Source: a bacterium | Lineage (GTDB): Bacteria > Bacillota > Clostridia > Christensenellales > Aristaeellaceae | DNA length: 64,000 nucleotides | Direction: 5' to 3' | NCBI GenBank assembly: GCA_029009515.1 | Contig: JAQXJZ010000001.1 | Coordinates: forward strand, 1 to 64,000 | Shown: piece after piece, positions 9,507-18,321 of the stretch | Numbering within the stretch: position 1 is the stretch's first letter | Layout of the letters: every line of letters starts with the position of its first letter | Translations under genes and position numbers: made by a program | Notes under the pieces: model-generated | Told to the model about the DNA's origin: nothing | What the model saw: only the letters and a program-made list of their open reading frames with translations | Database searches by the model: none

Positions 9507-9631
9507 ACTCTTTGTTCCTCCTCGCCTTCCGTTTTCAGGCAAGAATATCATAGCACTTTTTACCGCCCAAAAAAAGTGGTACGTGTTAAAACATACATTT
9601 CTGCGCCTGAAAACAGCAACGCCTCCGCCTG

Positions 9632-9660
9632 TTGTTTTGAATGGAAAAAACGGGTATAAT
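9632..9660 (+). promoter_or_regulatory. Promoter of the pgmB-like gene
   Basis: TTGTTT, 17 bases, TATAAT (9655-9660), 39 bases before the start codon. Strong match. Confidence 0.75.
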
Positions 9661-9699
9661 AGTTTGCGTCTGAAAAAACAGACATGTGAAAGGAATGAA

Positions 9700-10356
9700 A
9701 TGACAATGAATAATCAGATTCTTGGCGTTATTTTTGATCTGGACGGCGTGATCGTCTCTACTGACAATTGCCATTATCTTGCCTGGAAGCGCATGGCGGA
9801 TGAAGAGGGCATTGAATTTGACCGCACGGTGAACGAACGCCTTCGCGGTGTAAGCCGTATGGAAAGCCTGGCCATCATTCTCGAACGCGCGACCAAAGCT
9901 TACACCGAGGATGAAAAGCAGGAAATGGCTGCGCGCAAGAACGCCTATTATGTGGAGCTTATCGGCAGCCTGACCGCTGACGATATCCTTCCCGGCGCCA
10001 TGAATGTGCTTACGCTTCTCAAGGAAAAGGGCGTTAAGGTTGCCATTGGTTCCTCCAGCCGCAATACGCCCATCATCCTCAAGCAGATCGGTTTGAGCGA
10101 TGCTTTTGATGCCGTAGCCGATGGCAACGCCATCAAGAACAGCAAGCCCGATCCCGAGGTCTTCCTGCTGGCTGCCAAGCTGCTCAATCTGTCTCCTGCC
10201 AACTGCCTTGTTGTGGAAGATGCGGATGCCGGTATTGAGGCTGCCCTTGCTGGCGGCATGCGCTGCCTTGGTGTCGGCTCTGCCAGTCAGAACCCCAGCG
10301 CTACCTTTACGGCGGCTGATCTGGCCAAGGCCGATATGCAGTCCATCCTCGGCTGA
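9700..10356 (+). CDS. pgmB: Beta-phosphoglucomutase (HAD superfamily)
   Basis: Interconverts beta-glucose 1-phosphate and glucose 6-phosphate, usually after maltose or trehalose phosphorolysis. 218 residues; motif I is DLDGVIVST with the nucleophilic and acid/base Asp pair, and the cap has HYLAWKRMAD and LRGVSRMESL, typical of beta-phosphoglucomutase rather than general HAD phosphatases. Motif II IGSSSRNT, motif III Lys in KPDPEVF, motif IV VEDADAGIEAA. Start at ATG 9700 after AAAGGA; ATG 9706 is also possible. No sugar phosphorylase gene is nearby. Confidence 0.85.
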   Translation: MTMNNQILGVIFDLDGVIVSTDNCHYLAWKRMADEEGIEFDRTVNERLRGVSRMESLAIILERATKAYTEDEKQEMAARKNAYYVELIGSLTADDILPGAMNVLTLLKEKGVKVAIGSSSRNTPIILKQIGLSDAFDAVADGNAIKNSKPDPEVFLLAAKLLNLSPANCLVVEDADAGIEAALAGGMRCLGVGSASQNPSATFTAADLAKADMQSILG

Positions 10357-10382
10357 TCTCTTTTGTGGAAAGGAGAAATAAC

Positions 10383-11774
10383 ATGCTCAATCAGGTGCTG
10401 GCTCAGGAAGTGCTGAATATGGCGCTTTCCACCGGCGGCGATTTTGCCGAGATCTTTGTGGAGGACAGGCGTGACAATGCGCTGATCCTGCAGGACAATC
10501 GTCTGGAAACCATCAATTCCGGCCGTATCCATGGCGCGGGTATCCGTGTGTATGTGGGCCTGAACGCTGTGTATACCTATACCAACGATACTGATCGGGA
10601 GGGGCTGCTGAAGTGTGCAAAGCAGGCGGCCTCGGCTGTCCGCGCCCAGCGCGATGGCATTGTGCAAGCCAAGTCGTTGACGGTTCTGCCTGTCAATGAC
10701 GTGCATCCCTACCGCATGCTTCCTTCTCAGGCGGAAGCGAGCAAAAAGGCGGATATCCTGCGTGCTGCTAACGCCGCTGCGCGCAAGGTGAGCGATGAAA
10801 TCTCCCAGGTTACCTGCAGCTATAAGGACAGCGAGCAGGATGTGCTGATCTGCAACAGCGATGGTCTGTATGTGACGGACCGCCGCGTCTATACCCGCCT
10901 TGGATGCCAGGTGGTTGCTTCCAGCGGCATGGAGAATCAGTCCGCTTTTGAAGGCCCAGGCGCACTGATGGGCTATGAGCTGTTCCTGGACAAGGTGGAT
11001 CCGGCTGTGTACGGCGAAAAGGCTGCCCGCACGGCTGTGACCATGCTTCATGCTCCGCAGTGCCCTTCCGGTGTGATGCCAGTAGCGATTGATAATGGTT
11101 TTGGCGGCGTTATCTTCCATGAGGCCTGCGGCCACAGCCTGGAAGCCACCAGCGTTGCCTTTGGCATGAGCGAGTTTTCTGGCAAGCTGGGTCAGCAGAT
11201 CGCGTCTCCGATTGTGACAGCCATCGACGACGGTACGATTCCCAATCAGTGGGGAAGTGAAAATGTGGATGACGAAGGCACGCCTACCACCAAACTGGTA
11301 CTCATTGAAAACGGTGTGCTGAAGAATTACATGATTGATCGCCTCAACGGCAAACGCATGGGTATGGCGCCTACCGGCAGCGCACGCAGGCAGAGCTATG
11401 CCTTTGCGCCCACGTCCCGCATGCGCAACACCTACATTGCTGCCGGTACGGACAGCAATGAGGAGATTATTTCCTCCATGGGCGACGGCCTGTATGCCGC
11501 CAAAATGGGCGGCGGATCCGTCAATCCTGCAACGGGTGAATTCAACTTTGCGGTGCAGGAAGGCTATCTCATCAAGGATGGCAAAATCGCCACGCCGGTA
11601 CGCGGCGCCAGCCTGATTGGCAAGGGCGCAGATGTGCTGATGAAGATCGACCGCGTAGGCCGTGACATGCGGATGGCACAGGGCATGTGCGGAAGCCTTA
11701 GCGGCAGCGTACCCACCAATGTGGGCGAACCCATGATCCGCGTATCGGCCATGACGGTCGGCGGCCGTGCGTAA
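10383..11774 (+). CDS. tldD: Metalloprotease TldD
   Basis: Catalytic subunit of the TldD/TldE protease, which trims unfolded or modified peptides such as microcin B17 precursor. 463 residues; the zinc-binding helix reads FHEACGHSLEA (HExxxH) about residue 250, with the glycine-rich C-terminal domain typical of the family. Start ATG 10383 after AAAGGAG. Its stop lies just before the start of the TldE gene, matching the obligate pair. Confidence 0.93.
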   Translation: MLNQVLAQEVLNMALSTGGDFAEIFVEDRRDNALILQDNRLETINSGRIHGAGIRVYVGLNAVYTYTNDTDREGLLKCAKQAASAVRAQRDGIVQAKSLTVLPVNDVHPYRMLPSQAEASKKADILRAANAAARKVSDEISQVTCSYKDSEQDVLICNSDGLYVTDRRVYTRLGCQVVASSGMENQSAFEGPGALMGYELFLDKVDPAVYGEKAARTAVTMLHAPQCPSGVMPVAIDNGFGGVIFHEACGHSLEATSVAFGMSEFSGKLGQQIASPIVTAIDDGTIPNQWGSENVDDEGTPTTKLVLIENGVLKNYMIDRLNGKRMGMAPTGSARRQSYAFAPTSRMRNTYIAAGTDSNEEIISSMGDGLYAAKMGGGSVNPATGEFNFAVQEGYLIKDGKIATPVRGASLIGKGADVLMKIDRVGRDMRMAQGMCGSLSGSVPTNVGEPMIRVSAMTVGGRA

Positions 11775-11787
11775 GGAGGGCGAAAAG

Positions 11788-13125
11788 ATGGAACTGTTTT
11801 TGAAGAAACTGATGGAGGAAGCCCGCAGCGCCGGTCTGGAAGCCTGCGAAGCCTATGTGGTGGAGCGCGACAGCTTCCGCGTGATGACCACGGAAGGCGA
11901 AATTGTTGAGTACAAGAGCAATGCAGCACGTGGACTTGGCTTTCGCGGCCTGCTGAACGGCCGCATGGGCTATGCCAGCACCGAAGCCTTTGATGAGGAA
12001 GCCATCGCGCAGCTTGTCAAAGGCGTAAAGGAAAGCGCTGAACTCTGTGAGGACGATGATTCTGTGTTCCTCTACGACGGTCAGGATGCAGTGCCGGAAA
12101 TGAATCTTCGCAACGAAGCGCTCTCTGCCATCCCTGCTGAAGAAAAGATCGCTCGTGTGCTGGAGATGGAAAAGCACATCAAGGCCTACGACAGCCGTGT
12201 GGATAAGACGTCGCACAATACCATCCAGACCGGCAGCCACACCATCCGCATTGTCAATTCCTACGGCATGGATCGCTCCTTTACCGAGGATATGTGCCTG
12301 ATGTACGGCCAGGCAACCGCCAGGGAAGGCGACCATATCGCTACTGGCTTCTACGGCGTGGCAGGTCGTGACTTTGCCCAGTTGGACGCCAAAGCAATCG
12401 GCGACGAAATCGCTCGCCGCGCTGTTTGCCAGCTTGGCGCAAGCGCCGTGCCTACCGGCCATTACCGCGTGGTCTTCCTCAATGAGGCCATGGCGGATCT
12501 GCTCAGTACGTTCAGCGGCATCTTCTCCGCCCAGAATGCGCAGAAGGGTATGTCGCTGCTCAAGGGACGCATTGGCGAAACGGTTGCTGCTCCCTGTGTG
12601 ACCATTGTTGATGATCCGCTGCTCAAGGACGGCCTTGAAAGCCGCCCGTTCGATGCGGAAGGCGTACCTTCCCAAACCCACACCGTCATTGAAGACGGCG
12701 TGTTCAAAACCTTCCTGCACAATCTCAAAACCGCTCATAAAGACGGCGTAAAGACCACCGGCAATGCCAGCAAGGCTGGTTATGCCTCCTCCGTGCAGGT
12801 GGCACCCTCCAATTTCTACCTCAAGGCTGGCAAACGTTCGCTGGAAGAAATGCTCCGTGATATCGGCGAAGGCATTGTCATCACCGAAGTATCGGGCTTG
12901 CATGCAGGCGCCAATCCCGTCAGCGGTGATTTCTCCCTGCTGTCCAAGGGTTATTTGTTCAAGGATGGTCAGCGCGGTCAGGCGGTGGAGCAGATCACCG
13001 TGGCCGGTAACTTCTACGAGCTGATGAAAAATGCGCGTGAAATGGCCAACGATCTGCTTTTCCCGCTTGGCGCATTCGGCTGCCCCAGTGTGGATGCGGG
13101 CGAATTGTCCATCAGCGGCAAGTGA
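11788..13125 (+). CDS. pmbA: TldE/PmbA, non-catalytic partner of TldD
   Basis: 445 residues, same fold as TldD but without the HExxxH motif, as expected for the TldE subunit. Motifs such as RGLGFRGLLNGRMGYAST and the C-terminal SGDFSLLSKGYLF fit the family. ATG 11788 follows AAGGAGGG by 8 bases; the 13-base gap to tldD implies coupled expression. No obvious ribosomal peptide precursor or microcin-like gene is close by. Confidence 0.92.
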   Translation: MELFLKKLMEEARSAGLEACEAYVVERDSFRVMTTEGEIVEYKSNAARGLGFRGLLNGRMGYASTEAFDEEAIAQLVKGVKESAELCEDDDSVFLYDGQDAVPEMNLRNEALSAIPAEEKIARVLEMEKHIKAYDSRVDKTSHNTIQTGSHTIRIVNSYGMDRSFTEDMCLMYGQATAREGDHIATGFYGVAGRDFAQLDAKAIGDEIARRAVCQLGASAVPTGHYRVVFLNEAMADLLSTFSGIFSAQNAQKGMSLLKGRIGETVAAPCVTIVDDPLLKDGLESRPFDAEGVPSQTHTVIEDGVFKTFLHNLKTAHKDGVKTTGNASKAGYASSVQVAPSNFYLKAGKRSLEEMLRDIGEGIVITEVSGLHAGANPVSGDFSLLSKGYLFKDGQRGQAVEQITVAGNFYELMKNAREMANDLLFPLGAFGCPSVDAGELSISGK

Positions 13126-13136
13126 GGAGGAACGGA

Positions 13137-13634
13137 ATGAAGACGGTCAAAGCAATCGTTTATGCCTCCAATACCGGGTTTACGGCGCGCTATGCCGCCA
13201 TGCTTGGTGAAAAAACAGCTCTTCCGGTCTATGAGCTTTCACAGGCAGAAAGCAAACTGGAAAAAGGCGCAAGCATTCTTTACATGGGCTGGCTGTTTGC
13301 CAGCAATGTGAAGGGCTACTCTCAGGCGTCCAAGCGTTATCAGATCGCTGCTGTCTGCGCCGTAGGCCTGTGTGAGACTGGCACGCTCATCAAAGAAGTG
13401 CGCAAAACCATCTCCCTTCCGCAAGACATCCCGCTGTTCACGATGCAGGGCGGCATGGATCACAGCAAGCTGCGCGGCTTCAACAAGCTGATGATCAACA
13501 TGCTGATCTGGGCGCTGAGCCGTCAGAAGGAGCTGACCGATGACAAACAGCAAATGCTTACATTGATCAAAAAAGGCGGAGACTATGTGAGCGAAGACAA
13601 TCTGGCGGAAGTACTCAAGTGGTATCATCAGTAA
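13137..13634 (+). CDS. Flavodoxin-like domain protein
   Basis: 165 residues. The N terminus AIVYASNTGFTARYAAML matches the phosphate-binding loop of flavodoxins (SNTGFT in place of the usual TxTGNT), and LYMGWLFASNVKGY sits where the second flavin loop should be. Length and layout resemble the flavodoxin/HemG-like group. Likely binds FMN; partner unknown. Start ATG 13137 after GAGGAGG, 11 bases after pmbA, so probably the last gene of the pgmB-tldD-pmbA run. Confidence 0.75.
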   Translation: MKTVKAIVYASNTGFTARYAAMLGEKTALPVYELSQAESKLEKGASILYMGWLFASNVKGYSQASKRYQIAAVCAVGLCETGTLIKEVRKTISLPQDIPLFTMQGGMDHSKLRGFNKLMINMLIWALSRQKELTDDKQQMLTLIKKGGDYVSEDNLAEVLKWYHQ

Positions 13635-13637
13635 TAA

Positions 13638-13674
13638 AAACGGCGCGTCTCCTGCTATGCGAGGCGCGCCGTTT
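13638..13674. terminator. Bidirectional terminator
   Basis: AAACGGCGCG (13638-13647) pairs perfectly with CGCGCCGTTT (13665-13674). A-rich on the left and T-rich on the right, so it can serve both the flavodoxin gene and the converging SH3b gene. Confidence 0.75.
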
Positions 13675-13687
13675 GCTGCTGTTTCGA

Positions 13688-14662
13688 TTATTCGTAACGC
13701 GTATCTACAAAGTCAGTATCTTCGCGGTAGATGTAAAACGTGCTTCCGCCGTTCTCTGTCAGCCGAACCTGCAGCAGTTCCTCTCCAATCAGACCAAGCA
13801 CATCCAGCGGTGTTCCGGGCGTGAGAATAGCTTCGTAGTTATCCGATGCATCCGGCTTGTTGAAGTAAACTTTTGCAGTATTTCCGACTGCACGCACAGT
13901 AGGAATGCCATAGTAAGTAGGATTCGGCCCTTCGCCCTCCAGATACAGGAACTCGTTGAGCATGTAACCAATCTGTCCGTACAGCTCAACCTTGACCCAT
14001 GTGCCGTCAGCCTCAAAGCCGAGCACCGTTCCGATGGCGCCATTGTAGAATTTGCCGAGGCTTTTGGCGTTCATATCCGGCTTTTCACGCAGATGCAGGC
14101 GGTCACGGCTGTCCGGATTGCTGATGTAGGCATTCACGCCGCAGCCTTTGCCCAGCGCTTTCAGCGCTTTAAATCCTGCCCCGGTTTTTTCGGGTACAAA
14201 GCAGAAGTAACAGCCTTCGCTGGTTTGGGTGTGAATCATTAGGTGATACCATTCCTCGTCGCCTTCGATGATGCCCATCAGGGATACGAGCCGTCCGGCG
14301 GGAACGGTGATTGTATCCGAATAGAAGCTGGGTTTTGTATAGGCGTACATCTTGCTTGCGGTGATGTACTGCGGCATGGCGTCCTTGGGTTTGGTGTCAG
14401 AAAGATAGGACGCATTCATGTATCCGGTCTGAGAAGCGCTGCCCATTCCAACGCGCACCTGAACCCAGCCATTCTGATCACTGCTGAGCGCTTCGATCGG
14501 TGCGCCGTTGTAGTATTTGCCAAGCGACTTTGCCTTGGACGAGGGAGACTGACGCAGGTGGAGCCGATCAGCCGGATGGGGATTGTCAATATAATACTCC
14601 GCCATAGCAGAGGTGCACAGGCACAGGAGCAGCAGAAACAGGGCGGTCATTCTTTTCAGCAT
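13688..14662 (-). CDS. Secreted SH3b-repeat protein
   Basis: 324 residues. Signal peptide of about 21 residues with cleavage likely after CTSAMA. The mature part is four bacterial SH3 (SH3b) units: two clear ones (DRLHLRQSPS and DRLHLREKPD, each followed by SLGKYYNG or SLGKFYNG) alternate with two degenerate ones. SH3b domains usually bind peptidoglycan stem peptides. No catalytic domain is present. GAGGAAG precedes the ATG. It may be a wall-binding or adaptor protein. Confidence 0.8.
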   Translation of the reverse strand: MLKRMTALFLLLLCLCTSAMAEYYIDNPHPADRLHLRQSPSSKAKSLGKYYNGAPIEALSSDQNGWVQVRVGMGSASQTGYMNASYLSDTKPKDAMPQYITASKMYAYTKPSFYSDTITVPAGRLVSLMGIIEGDEEWYHLMIHTQTSEGCYFCFVPEKTGAGFKALKALGKGCGVNAYISNPDSRDRLHLREKPDMNAKSLGKFYNGAIGTVLGFEADGTWVKVELYGQIGYMLNEFLYLEGEGPNPTYYGIPTVRAVGNTAKVYFNKPDASDNYEAILTPGTPLDVLGLIGEELLQVRLTENGGSTFYIYREDTDFVDTRYE

Positions 14663-14782
14663 GTCGGCTTCCTCTTTTCATTGGTTCGTGGTACAATATT
14701 GGGCGATTCCATCTATGAAACGCAGCGGGAAGGGAAAATCTTCCCAAAGAGACGCAAAAGATTTTGAGGAGGGCGAAGCCCG

Positions 14783-16531
14783 TTGAATAAACACGAGATG
14801 CTTAAACGCATCTTTGGCCACGATGAGTTCCGCGAAGGTCAGGAGAGACTGATTGATGAGCTGATGGCCGGCTACGATGTGATGGCCATTATGCCGACAG
14901 GCGCGGGTAAATCCATCTGCTATCAGCTTCCGGCGCTGATGATGGATGGCATCGCATTGGTCGTTTCGCCCCTGATTTCCCTGATGAAGGATCAGGTGAT
15001 GGCGCTCAAAGCCAGCGGTGTTGCGGCTGCCTATATCAATTCCAGCCTCACGCCCGGTCAGCAGCAGGAGGCCATCCGCCGTGCTGGCAACGGGGCGTAC
15101 AAGATTATCTACGTAGCGCCGGAACGCCTGCAGATGCCTGCCTTCATCCGCTTTGCCCAGCAGGCGAATATCTCGCTGGTAGCCGTGGACGAGGCGCACT
15201 GCGTGTCCCAGTGGGGTCAGGATTTCCGCCCGAGCTACCTGCATATCGCTGAATTTGTGGAACAACTGCCCAAACGTCCTCCGGTTGCCGCTTTTACGGC
15301 TACGGCTACTCGCGTGGTGCAGCAGGATATGCTCAAACTGCTCAAGCTGCAGGAGCCCTACTGTATGACCACAGGTTTCAATCGGCCCAATCTTCGCTTT
15401 TCCAGCATTAAGCCCACTTCCAAGTTCAATATGCTGCTTTCTTTCCTGGAAAGCACGGATGGGGAATGCGGCATCGTCTACTGTTCCACCCGTAAAACAG
15501 TGGAGGAAGTGACGCTCAAACTGATTGAGGAGGGCTACAGCGCTACGCGCTATCACGCGGGTCTCTTTGATGAAGAACGCCGCCGCAATCAGGATGATTT
15601 CCAGTATGACCGCGCCAGAATCATGGTGGCAACCAATGCATTCGGCATGGGTATAGACAAATCCAACGTGCGTTTTGTTGTGCATTACAATATGCCGCGC
15701 AATCTGGAAAGCTACTACCAGGAAGCCGGCCGTGCCGGACGCGACGGCGAACCGGCGGAATGCCTGCTGCTGTACAGCGGTCAGGACGTGATCACTGGCA
15801 AATGGATGATTGAACACAGCGATGAAAATACAGAACTGACGCCAGAACAGCGGCAGGCGGTGATGCAGCAGGATCTGGAACGTCTGAAACAAATGACCTA
15901 CTATGCTACCTCCCGTGGCTGCCTGAGACGTTTTATTCTGCGTTATTTTGGTGAAATGGATGCGCCGGAAACCTGCGATAACTGCTCCGTGTGCGATGAT
16001 GAGCCGTTTGAGATTGAGAATGGCCGTCAGCACGTTCGCATGAGCCGCGAAGAGCGCAAGGCCCGTCGCGAGGAGCGCCGCATTCAGCGTGTGAGCGGGG
16101 CGGAGGGATTCACAGCATGGCAGCGTGCGCTGTTTGAAAACCTCAAAACCCTTCGTGGCCTTCTGGCTGCCCGAAATCGCGCGCCTGCCTATACGGTGTT
16201 TTCGGATGCATCGCTTGCGGATATGGTGCGCAAGAAGCCGACCACGATGGACGATTTTCTGGATGTGTCCGGCGTTGGTCAGGCCAAACAGGAAAAATAC
16301 GGCGAGATGTTCTTGGCTGTGATTCGCGATGGCAGAGAGCCCAATGACGCCATTGACGATTATCAGCCTGACAAGCCCGAAAGCCGCGGAATGAAATGGA
16401 CGGATGAAGAGGAAAGCAGGCTTCGGGATGAATACCTGTCCGAGGTACCGATGAAGGAAATAGCTCAGCGCCATGGCCGAACGGCTGGCGGCATCAAAGC
16501 CCGACTGCAGAAAATGGGCCTGATTGAATAA
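14783..16531 (+). CDS. recQ: ATP-dependent DNA helicase RecQ family
   Basis: 3'-5' helicase for recombination repair. 582 residues: Walker A PTGAGKSICYQLP, DEAH-type box VDEAHCVSQWG with the aromatic loop GQDFRPSY, motifs V-VI ATNAFGMGIDKSNVR and QEAGRAGRDGEP, a zinc-binding region (CLRRF and CDNCSVC), then an HRDC-like segment (about 445-520). The last ~45 residues (MKWTDEEESRLRDEY) look like a Myb- or SANT-type helix-turn-helix, an unusual tail. TTG start at 14783 is favoured because GAGGAGGG lies 10 bases upstream; the next ATG is 14798. Confidence 0.9.
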   Translation: MNKHEMLKRIFGHDEFREGQERLIDELMAGYDVMAIMPTGAGKSICYQLPALMMDGIALVVSPLISLMKDQVMALKASGVAAAYINSSLTPGQQQEAIRRAGNGAYKIIYVAPERLQMPAFIRFAQQANISLVAVDEAHCVSQWGQDFRPSYLHIAEFVEQLPKRPPVAAFTATATRVVQQDMLKLLKLQEPYCMTTGFNRPNLRFSSIKPTSKFNMLLSFLESTDGECGIVYCSTRKTVEEVTLKLIEEGYSATRYHAGLFDEERRRNQDDFQYDRARIMVATNAFGMGIDKSNVRFVVHYNMPRNLESYYQEAGRAGRDGEPAECLLLYSGQDVITGKWMIEHSDENTELTPEQRQAVMQQDLERLKQMTYYATSRGCLRRFILRYFGEMDAPETCDNCSVCDDEPFEIENGRQHVRMSREERKARREERRIQRVSGAEGFTAWQRALFENLKTLRGLLAARNRAPAYTVFSDASLADMVRKKPTTMDDFLDVSGVGQAKQEKYGEMFLAVIRDGREPNDAIDDYQPDKPESRGMKWTDEEESRLRDEYLSEVPMKEIAQRHGRTAGGIKARLQKMGLIE

Positions 16532-16533
16532 GC

Positions 16534-16574
16534 AAAACAGGTGCGGAAGCGAAAATGCTTTCGTACCTGTTTTT
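16534..16574. terminator. Bidirectional terminator between recQ and serS
   Basis: AAAACAGGT...GGAAGC pairs with GCTTT...ACCTGTTTT, with small mismatches and a GAAAAT loop. A run of T follows on plus and AAAA on the other flank, serving both convergent genes. Confidence 0.75.
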
Positions 16575-16577
16575 TGA

Positions 16578-17849
16578 TTAGCGGATCAGATCGGTACCCA
16601 TGTAAGGAACCAGCACTTCGGGAACAGTCACAGTTCCATCTTCGTTCTGGTAGTTCTCCAGAATAGCTGCAACCGTACGGCCAACAGCTACGCCGCTGCC
16701 GTTGAGCGTATGCACATACTGAGGCTTATCCTTGGGATTGTCGCGGAAGCGGATCCCGGCGCGACGGGCCTGGAAATCCTCGCAGTTGGAACAACTGGAG
16801 ATTTCAACATAACGGTTATAGCTGGGCATCCATACTTCGATGTCATAGGTTTTCGCGGCGCTGAAACCCATATCCCCGGTACATAGCGCAACAACACGGT
16901 AGGGAAGACCCAGCAGCTGAAGCACTTTTTCGGCGGAGACAGTCATGTGCTCCAGTTCCTCATAACTTTGATCAGGCTTAGCAATTTTGACCAGCTCCAC
17001 CTTGTTGAACTGATGCTGGCGGATCAAACCGCGCGTATCGCGGCCTGCGCTGCCAGCTTCCGCACGGAAACAGGTGGAATAGGCACAGTGCCGGATGGGC
17101 AGCTGCACGCCATCCAGAATCATATCGCGGTACAGATTGGTGACAGGAACCTCTGCCGTAGGAATGAGGAAGGTGTTCTCATCCACCTTGTAGGCGTCCT
17201 CTTCAAACTTGGGCAGCTGACCGGTGCCGGTCATGGCAGCACGGCTGACCATGTAAGACGGATAGATTTCTTCGTACCCGCTGTCGATATGTGTATTCAG
17301 AAAAAAGTTGATTACAGCGCGTTCCAGGCGTGCGCCAAGACCGCGGTATACCGTGAAGCGCGCACCGGAGATTTTGGCGGCACTGTCCCAATCCAGAATC
17401 TTCAGGTCCGTACCAATATCCCAATGCGGCTTGGGCTCCCACAGGAAATGACGGGGCGTACCCCAGGTGCGCACTTCAAGATTATCACGTTCATCCGCGC
17501 CAACCGGAACGCTCTCATGAGGCAGATTGGGAACCGTCATCAGGAACGCTTCCATGGCGCTGTCCAGCTGAGCGACTTTGGCGTCAAGCGCAGCAATTTC
17601 GTCGCCAACGGCGCGCATCTGTTCCATAATCGCGCTGATCTCAGCTTCGGAAGCGCCCTTTTTCTTTGCGGTGCCAATCTTTTTGCTCTCAGCATTGCGG
17701 AGCGCTTTCTTTTCTTCTACCTGAGCAAGGAGAACCCTGCGCTCTTCGTCCTGCCTGAGGAGCGTATCGATGGAAATTTCTTTTCCACGCGTTCTGAGCT
17801 TTTCAACCACTTCCTGAGGCTTCTGCCTGATCCGTCTGATATCCAGCAT
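16578..17849 (-). CDS. serS: Seryl-tRNA synthetase
   Basis: Class II synthetase charging tRNA-Ser (and tRNA-Sec). 423 residues: N-terminal coiled-coil arm (about 30-100) that grips the tRNA long variable arm, motif 2 ([21 protein letters not shown]) shortened here to [14 protein letters not shown], and motif 3 [20 protein letters not shown]. Length is standard. AAGGAGG precedes the ATG at 17849. Confidence 0.97.
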   Translation of the reverse strand: MLDIRRIRQKPQEVVEKLRTRGKEISIDTLLRQDEERRVLLAQVEEKKALRNAESKKIGTAKKKGASEAEISAIMEQMRAVGDEIAALDAKVAQLDSAMEAFLMTVPNLPHESVPVGADERDNLEVRTWGTPRHFLWEPKPHWDIGTDLKILDWDSAAKISGARFTVYRGLGARLERAVINFFLNTHIDSGYEEIYPSYMVSRAAMTGTGQLPKFEEDAYKVDENTFLIPTAEVPVTNLYRDMILDGVQLPIRHCAYSTCFRAEAGSAGRDTRGLIRQHQFNKVELVKIAKPDQSYEELEHMTVSAEKVLQLLGLPYRVVALCTGDMGFSAAKTYDIEVWMPSYNRYVEISSCSNCEDFQARRAGIRFRDNPKDKPQYVHTLNGSGVAVGRTVAAILENYQNEDGTVTVPEVLVPYMGTDLIR

Positions 17850-17871
17850 CCCGGTCCTCCTTATGTGTCAA

Positions 17872-17904
17872 AACCGTCCCTGTGCGCATGCAGCAGGGAC
17901 GGTT
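17872..17904 (-). promoter_or_regulatory. Hairpin in the serS leader
   Basis: AACCGTCCCTG (17872-17882) pairs perfectly with CAGGGACGGTT (17894-17904), with an 11-base loop. On the minus strand TTTTGAC follows, so it is terminator-like and sits between the promoter and the ribosome site of serS. No T-box sequence (AGGGTGGNACCGCG) is present. Either an attenuator or the end of the upstream transcript. Confidence 0.55.
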
Positions 17905-17932
17905 GAATCTGCACGGCTATGGCCATGCGTTG

Positions 17933-17961
17933 ATTATAGATTTTTTTGCCTTTGTTGGCAA
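17933..17961 (-). promoter_or_regulatory. Promoter of serS
   Basis: Minus strand TTGCCA (17961-17956), 17 bases, TATAAT (17938-17933). This places the hairpin at 17872-17904 inside the leader RNA. Confidence 0.6.
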
Positions 17962-17964
17962 GGT

Positions 17965-18237
17965 TCATCTTGCAAGGCTGTGCTTTACACGGTCGTGCTC
18001 TTCGCAGCGCTTGGCGTTGTTGAAACGGTCCAGCGTTCCTACCAGATAGCCGGTGATCCGGCGGATTCTGTGGAAGGGACGGCCTTCGAACTCATAGGAG
18101 AGTTCCACTTCGTCGCCGCATACATTGATATCGATGTGCTTGGGTTCGGCTCCGTATTTTTCGGTAGCGCGGGTGATGTAGGCGCTGATTTCGCTTTGCT
18201 CCAGAACGCCGTTGGTAACATGGACAGTGCAGGCCAT
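17965..18237 (-). CDS. Small protein resembling the NrdD glycyl-radical C terminus
   Basis: 90 residues from ATG 18237 (GGAGG 6 bases upstream; the ATG at 18243 abuts it). The C-terminal half reads RIRRITGYLVGTLDRFNNAK and then KRCEEHDRVKHS. This resembles the end of anaerobic ribonucleotide reductase NrdD, where RVxGYLG holds the radical glycine and DRVKH is conserved. The zinc-binding CxxC pairs of NrdD are missing, as is the whole catalytic barrel. It may be a spare radical domain (compare GrcA for pyruvate formate-lyase) or a remnant. The family likeness is from memory; the function is inference. Confidence 0.6.
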   Translation of the reverse strand: MACTVHVTNGVLEQSEISAYITRATEKYGAEPKHIDINVCGDEVELSYEFEGRPFHRIRRITGYLVGTLDRFNNAKRCEEHDRVKHSLAR

Positions 18238-18321
18238 AAGCATCCTCCTTCGTGAATGATCACTGTTGGTTAGATAATACTTACCCTTTTTTGATGCAAA
18301 TGAAACACAAAAGAGAAAACT

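Noticed and set aside
14678..16474. 598-codon minus-strand frame opposite recQ
   Set aside because: recQ motifs are complete on the plus strand, and this frame has none.
17850..17961. T-box riboswitch before serS
   Set aside because: The conserved T-box sequence and specifier-loop architecture are not visible in the ~110 bases available.
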